Part shown: one piece after another, positions 60,103 to 64,000 of the stretch
How the letters are laid out: every line of letters starts with the position of its first letter
Numbering within the stretch: the first letter of the stretch is position 1
Source: Maritimibacter sp.
Lineage (GTDB): Bacteria > Pseudomonadota > Alphaproteobacteria > Rhodobacterales > Rhodobacteraceae
Assembly: GCA_002695005.1 (NCBI GenBank)
Contig: NZNT01000020.1
Coordinates: 1-64,000 of the forward strand
DNA length: 64,000 nucleotides
Direction of reading: 5' to 3'
Position numbers and translations under genes: made by a program
The notes under the pieces: generated by a model
What the model saw: only the letters and a program-made list of their open reading frames with translations
What the model was told of the DNA's origin: nothing
Database searches by the model: none

Positions 60103-60972
60103 ATGACGGAAACCCGCGCCACGCTGATCGGATTCACGGCGGTCCTGCTTTGGGGCCTGCTGGCGCTGTTCACCGTTGGAACGGCGCCGGTGCCGCCGTT
60201 GCTCCTGAATGCGCTGTCCTTTGCCATCGGGGGCGCCATCGGGCTGGTCTGGGTGAGCGTGACGGGGGGATGGGGGCGGCTGCGGGCCGTGCCGCTGCGG
60301 GTTTATGCCTTTGGAACGGCCGGGCTGTTCGGATACCACTTCTTCTACTTCAGCGCGCTGCGCCTTGCACCCGCGGCCGAAGCGGGGCTGATCGCCTATC
60401 TCTGGCCGCTGCTCATCGTTCTGTTCTCAGGCCTTTTGCCCGGTGAACGGCTGCGGGCGGGCCATATCCTTGGGGCGTTCGTGAGTTTCGCGGGGGCCGC
60501 GCTCCTCCTCACGCGGGGCGGGGGCGGGTTCAGCATGGCCGCGCTGCCCGGTTACCTTTTCGCCATACTCTGTGCTCTGACCTGGTCGGGATACTCGGTC
60601 CTGTCACGCAGGCTGGGCGCGATGCCGACGGATACGGTCGCGGTGTTCTGCGTCGCCACGGCCGTTTTGTCCGCGCTCGCCCATGTGGCGGTCGAGGAGA
60701 CGGTCTGGCCGACAAATACGCTTGGCTGGGCATCGGCCATAGGCCTTGGGCTCGGCCCCGTGGGGCTCGCCTTCTACACCTGGGACATCGGGGTGAAGCG
60801 GGGCAACATCCAGCTTCTCGGCACGGCGAGTTACGCCGCACCGCTCTTGTCCACCTTCGCCCTGATCGCGTTCGGGATCGCTCAGGCCAGCGTCGTGCTG
60901 ATCCTTGCGGCCGTCCTGATCACGGTTGGTGCGTATCTTGCAGCCCGGGCCGGCCGGAGCCGGTCGGGGTGA
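60103..60972 (+). CDS. DMT (EamA) family transporter
   Basis: The 289-aa protein has ten hydrophobic segments in two EamA repeats (LLWGLLALFTVG at the start; GYHFFYFSALRLAPAAEAGLI in the first repeat). It resembles YddG-like aromatic amino-acid exporters, but the substrate cannot be read from sequence. ATG at 60103 (MTETRATL) is preferred; 60088 is possible but lies in the terminator tail. Confidence 0.88.
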   Translation: MTETRATLIGFTAVLLWGLLALFTVGTAPVPPLLLNALSFAIGGAIGLVWVSVTGGWGRLRAVPLRVYAFGTAGLFGYHFFYFSALRLAPAAEAGLIAYLWPLLIVLFSGLLPGERLRAGHILGAFVSFAGAALLLTRGGGGFSMAALPGYLFAILCALTWSGYSVLSRRLGAMPTDTVAVFCVATAVLSALAHVAVEETVWPTNTLGWASAIGLGLGPVGLAFYTWDIGVKRGNIQLLGTASYAAPLLSTFALIAFGIAQASVVLILAAVLITVGAYLAARAGRSRSG

Positions 60973-60981
60973 GTGCCATGC

Positions 60982-61149
60982 TTAATGCAGGGCGAGACGC
61001 TCGATTTCGTCCTTCAGCATGAGCTTTTGCTTCTTGAGGGACATGATTTCCGTGTCCGGGGTGCCGGGGCTGCGTTGCGCCGCCTCCACCTGATTGGACA
61101 GGGCTTCATGTTTCCGACGGAGTTCCTTCAAGCGTGCACTCAAATCCAT
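60982..61149 (-). CDS. DUF465 (YdcH-like) small protein
   Basis: This 55-aa protein (MDLSARLKELRRKHEALSN...) has the DUF465 pattern of two charged helices: a first helix with LKELRRKHEAL and a second with LKKQKLMLKDEIERL. AGGAGG lies 5 nt before the ATG. The family is widespread in proteobacteria; it has no firm role. It is convergent with the DMT gene. Confidence 0.9.
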   Translation of the reverse strand: MDLSARLKELRRKHEALSNQVEAAQRSPGTPDTEIMSLKKQKLMLKDEIERLALH

Positions 61150-61300
61150 AGGGTCCTCCTCAATGTGAACTGATATCTAAAGTGGAGCATAGAAGCCCCG
61201 TTCTGTCACGAAATCGTTTCAAAAACGTGCATGCCAGCAAACATATGCCAATAATGCACCTTTGATATCGGCAGATTCTTACAACGGGGTTACAGGATCA

Positions 61301-62062
61301 CTACCACAGCGGGAGCGCGGCGCCGTCGCGCAGGATCGCAGAGACCTCCCGCCGGTAACTTTCCGAGTCGCCCACATGCTCGGCCCCGTCGTGCAGGATG
61401 AGGGGGGCTGCGAGGCGGAAAGCGCCCCGTCCGCCCTTGCGGGCCTGCACCAGCACGAGCACCGCTGCGCGCCCCTCACGCGGGAGGAGCGGCTTGACGA
61501 GGATGCTGCCCAACCGTTCGTCCATCCCGCCCAGGATTTCCGGAACACGCTCGGCCTTCTGGATGATCGTGAGGTAGCCGCGATGTTTCAGACGCCGGGT
61601 CGCGGTGTCGATCCAGACCGCGAGTGGCGTGTCCTCGAACAGCGCCGCCGCGCGACCGGCATCGTTGGATTCCGTCGAGCGGTCGCGCAGGTGGTAGGGC
61701 GGGTTCATGATGACGTGATCGAAGCTTTCGTCCTTCACCGCAGCGGGGAGGTCCGCGAGGTCGGCCTCAACCACGTCCATGTCGATGTCGTTGTCGTAGG
61801 CGTTCTTGCACGCGAGGTCGGCATATTCCGGCTGCCGTTCCACCCCCACGAGCCTGAGACCCGGGACGCGTGCGCCGAGGCACAATGCCGCAGCGCCCGC
61901 GCCGCAGCCGAGATCCAGCACGCTTTCGCCCTCATGCGCCGCAATGGAGGCCGCGAGAAACACCGGGTCGACCCCGGCGCGGTAGCCGTCGCGCGGCTGC
62001 ATCAATACAAGTTGCCCCCCGAGGAACTTGTCCTCGGTCACCAGATTACGGGCAAATCCCAT
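61301..62062 (-). CDS. tRNA1(Val) adenine-N6-methyltransferase-like protein
   Basis: The 253-aa methyltransferase has SAM motif SVLDLGCGAGAAALCLG (about residues 46-62) and the N6-adenine motif VIMNPPYH (about 117-124). It belongs to the TrmN6/YfiC group. The start is ATG at 62062 (GAGGAG 8 nt upstream) or GTG at 62068 overlapping the previous stop. It follows DUF2007 as a two-gene unit. Confidence 0.9.
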   Translation of the reverse strand: MGFARNLVTEDKFLGGQLVLMQPRDGYRAGVDPVFLAASIAAHEGESVLDLGCGAGAAALCLGARVPGLRLVGVERQPEYADLACKNAYDNDIDMDVVEADLADLPAAVKDESFDHVIMNPPYHLRDRSTESNDAGRAAALFEDTPLAVWIDTATRRLKHRGYLTIIQKAERVPEILGGMDERLGSILVKPLLPREGRAAVLVLVQARKGGRGAFRLAAPLILHDGAEHVGDSESYRREVSAILRDGAALPLW

Positions 62063-62064
62063 AC

Positions 62065-62283
62065 TCACGTCTCCTCGATATCGATCCCGTTTTCGGTCAG
62101 CACGCGGCAGGCGCGCGCATGATCGTCCGCCCGGACCATAAGGCGACGAGGTAAAATACCTATTGATCCCTCAAGGGTGCTCATATGGACGTCCATCGGA
62201 AACGAAGGTATACCTTCGCCGGAAAGTAGGGCGTCTGCAAAAGCGATGATCGTAGGGTCCGTGGTGCGAAGAAGCTCTTTCAT
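62065..62283 (-). CDS. DUF2007 domain protein
   Basis: The 72-aa protein has the DUF2007 (putative signal-transducing) pattern: LLRTTDPTIIAFADALLSGEGIPSF in part and LMVRADDHARACRVLTENG. It is a ferredoxin-like fold related to PII proteins; the role is not known. It is divergent from the polyprenyl synthase by 74 nt. Confidence 0.9.
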   Translation of the reverse strand: MKELLRTTDPTIIAFADALLSGEGIPSFPMDVHMSTLEGSIGILPRRLMVRADDHARACRVLTENGIDIEET

Positions 62284-62357
62284 GATTGGGACTTAGGACC
62301 TTATTTCGCCGATTGTCGAGGCATTCGTCCGACGGCTCGGGGAGGGTTGAGGAAAGA

Positions 62358-63359
62358 ATGAACGTGTTCGACCGCAAGGCGCACAAGCCTCACGAACGTC
62401 TCGCCGCCCATCTCAAGGACGATCTGGCCGGCGTGGATGAGATGATTCGCACCCGCATGTCGTCGGAACATGCCCCGCGCATCCCCGAGGTCACGGCGCA
62501 TCTCGTCGAGGCCGGCGGCAAGCGGCTGCGCCCGATGCTCACGCTCGCCTCGGCGCGGATGTGCGGCTACGACGGGCCGTATCACGTTCACCTCGCGACG
62601 GCGGTGGAGTTCATCCATACCGCGACGCTCCTGCATGACGACGTGGTGGACGAGAGCGCGCAGCGGCGCGGGCGGCCCACCGCGAACCTGTTGTGGGACA
62701 ACAAGTCGAGCGTTCTGGTGGGCGACTACCTGTTCGCGCGGTCGTTCCAGCTGATGACCGAGGCGGATTCGCTGCGCGTGCTTCAGGTGTTGTCCAATGC
62801 CTCGGCCACGATCACCGAGGGGGAGGTGTTGCAGCTCACCGCGGCGCAGGACTTGGCCACGACCGAAGAGACCTATTTCAAGGTGGTGCGGGGCAAGACC
62901 GCGGCGCTGTTTTCGGCGGCGACCGAAGTGGGCGGCATCCTTGCGGGTGTCAGCGAGGAGAAGATCGCCGCGCTGCACGACTATGGCGACGCTCTGGGCA
63001 TCGCGTTCCAGGTGGTGGACGACCTGCTCGATTTCTGGGGCGGCGACGCGACCGGCAAGAACATCGGCGACGATTTCCGCGAGCGCAAGCTGACCCTGCC
63101 GATCATCAAGGCGATTGCGCAGGCGGATGACGACGAGCGGGCGTTCTGGACCCGCACGATCGCCAAGAACGATCAACGGGACGGCGACCTCGAGCGGGCG
63201 CTGGAGATCATGACGGCGCATGGCGCGCTGGAGGATACGCGGGCGGCCGCGCTCGACTGGGCGGAGCGGGCCAAGGCGCCGCTCGCGCTGCTCCCGGACG
63301 ATCCGATCCGCGATATGCTGAGCGATATCGCCGACTATGTGGTGGCGCGGCTCAACTGA
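62358..63359 (+). CDS. Long-chain polyprenyl diphosphate synthase
   Basis: The 333-aa protein has both aspartate-rich motifs of trans-prenyltransferases: LLHDDVVDES (about residues 92-101) and QVVDDLLDFWG (about 218-228), with GGKRLRPML near residue 53. It makes the ubiquinone side chain, probably decaprenyl in this lineage, though octaprenyl cannot be excluded. GAGGAAAG precedes ATG at 62358. Confidence 0.93.
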   Translation: MNVFDRKAHKPHERLAAHLKDDLAGVDEMIRTRMSSEHAPRIPEVTAHLVEAGGKRLRPMLTLASARMCGYDGPYHVHLATAVEFIHTATLLHDDVVDESAQRRGRPTANLLWDNKSSVLVGDYLFARSFQLMTEADSLRVLQVLSNASATITEGEVLQLTAAQDLATTEETYFKVVRGKTAALFSAATEVGGILAGVSEEKIAALHDYGDALGIAFQVVDDLLDFWGGDATGKNIGDDFRERKLTLPIIKAIAQADDDERAFWTRTIAKNDQRDGDLERALEIMTAHGALEDTRAAALDWAERAKAPLALLPDDPIRDMLSDIADYVVARLN

Positions 63360-63360
63360 C

Positions 63361-64000
63361 ATGACCGACGGTGTCTATTTCCACGGGCTACCGGGTGGAC
63401 CGGCGGAGCTCGAGTGCCTTGGCCCGCGCTCTCCCCTGCGTCCGCTCGACCGGCTGACCCGGCCGGGGTCGGATTACGAGGCGCGGCTGGGGTCGGTGGT
63501 CGACGATCTGCGCCGCGCCGGGCCTCAGCGGGTCGTCGCGTTCTCGATGGGGGCCATGTCGGCGCTCAGGATCGCGGCCGACCATCCGGAGCTGGTGTCG
63601 GAACTTGTGCTGATCGCGCCTGCCGGACCGCTCACGCTGGGGGATTTCCTGCCGCAGATGGCCGGGCGCCCGGTGTTTCAGGCGGCGCTGCGCGGCGGGG
63701 CGCGGTTCCGGATGTTCGTCTATGGGCAGGCGAGCGCGATCCGGCTGATGCCGCAGTCGTTCCTCGAGAGCCTGTTTCGCAGCGCTCCGGTGCATGACAA
63801 GGCGCTGCTCGTGGACCCGGACATCATGGACGGGCTGATCGAGTCGTGGCACTCCGCGCTGCTCGGGTCGCGCGCGGCCTATCGCGACGAGCTTTCGGCC
63901 TATGTTTCCGACTGGTCCGGTGTGCTTGGGCGCGTGTCGGTGCCGACGGTGATCCATGCGGGGGCCGGGGACTCCTGGGTGCCGCCGCGGATGGTGCGCT
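63361..64000 (+). CDS. Alpha/beta hydrolase, truncated by window end
   Basis: The reading frame is open from ATG at 63361 to the edge (213 codons visible). It has the oxyanion segment FHGLPGGPAEL (residues 7-17) and nucleophile elbow VAFSMGAMSALR (about 60-71), where the first Gly of GXSXG is Ala. The acid region GDSWVPP appears near the end, and the catalytic His lies beyond the window. It begins 1 nt after the polyprenyl synthase stop, so they form one operon. Confidence 0.82.
   Translation, partial: MTDGVYFHGLPGGPAELECLGPRSPLRPLDRLTRPGSDYEARLGSVVDDLRRAGPQRVVAFSMGAMSALRIAADHPELVSELVLIAPAGPLTLGDFLPQMAGRPVFQAALRGGARFRMFVYGQASAIRLMPQSFLESLFRSAPVHDKALLVDPDIMDGLIESWHSALLGSRAAYRDELSAYVSDWSGVLGRVSVPTVIHAGAGDSWVPPRMVR

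Overview
The window is high-GC alphaproteobacterial chromosome, most likely Rhodobacterales (Roseobacter/Rhodobacter group). The evidence is a cluster pckA / chvI-chvG-hprK-rapZ-EIIA(Man)-HPr, a methylsuccinyl-CoA dehydrogenase homologue (ethylmalonyl-CoA pathway) alongside phaA-phaB, a PQQ-dependent alcohol dehydrogenase locus, DUF6473, and an initiator tRNA whose anticodon stem has lost one of the three usual G-C pairs. All assignments come from reading the sequence and from family knowledge; no database search was run.

Layout. 1-0.57 kb: end of an rRNA operon (3' end of 23S, 5S, terminator). 0.58-3.9 kb: a BNR-repeat protein, a family 2 glycosyltransferase, an RmlC-like cupin without the usual catalytic histidine, then tRNA-fMet with promoter and terminator. 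3.9-8.4 kb: DUF2218, a fused indolepyruvate ferredoxin oxidoreductase and a divergent Lrp/AsnC regulator. 8.5-25.1 kb: a large PQQ alcohol-oxidation locus. It holds an ABC exporter permease, a periplasmic binding-protein-like subunit, a beta-propeller, a cupredoxin-like protein, a divergent operon with a nitrate/taurine-type ABC importer and the exporter ATPase, a block of uncharacterised envelope proteins (including a TolQ/ExbB-type channel with an unusual partner), a cytochrome c, a PQQ dehydrogenase with an altered active site, a membrane protein and a LysR regulator.

25.1-31.7 kb: a small decayed patch (LysR fragment joined to an IS3-type transposase fragment), then the urea-type ABC transporter operon urtABCDE with a structured leader. 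31.7-36.9 kb: O-methyltransferase, DUF924, a tiny membrane protein, an NTF2-like protein, methylsuccinyl-CoA dehydrogenase, a TauE/SafE exporter and a DUF3859-type protein. 36.9-44.4 kb: pckA and, divergently, the ChvI/ChvG two-component system followed by the regulatory PTS genes and an acyltransferase. 44.4-51.5 kb: hbd, DUF6473, etfA-etfB, VOC and GyrI-like proteins, smpB and dapA. 51.6-57.8 kb: lytic transglycosylase, two tRNA-modification genes (a divergently split mnmC), tag and an EAL phosphodiesterase. 58-60 kb: phaA and phaB for polyhydroxybutyrate. 60-64 kb: DMT transporter, DUF465, TrmN6-like methyltransferase, DUF2007, polyprenyl diphosphate synthase and a truncated alpha/beta hydrolase.

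Functionally, the window links alcohol oxidation (PQQ locus), C2/C4-CoA chemistry (phaA, phaB, hbd, etfAB, mcd), gluconeogenic control (pckA with ChvGI and regulatory PTS) and nitrogen scavenging (urt). The most promising undescribed items are the envelope-protein block with its TolQ-like channel inside the PQQ locus, the altered PQQ dehydrogenase, a promoter plus nested-stem leader RNA in front of phaA, and a set of 11-bp-spaced repeats behind etfA.
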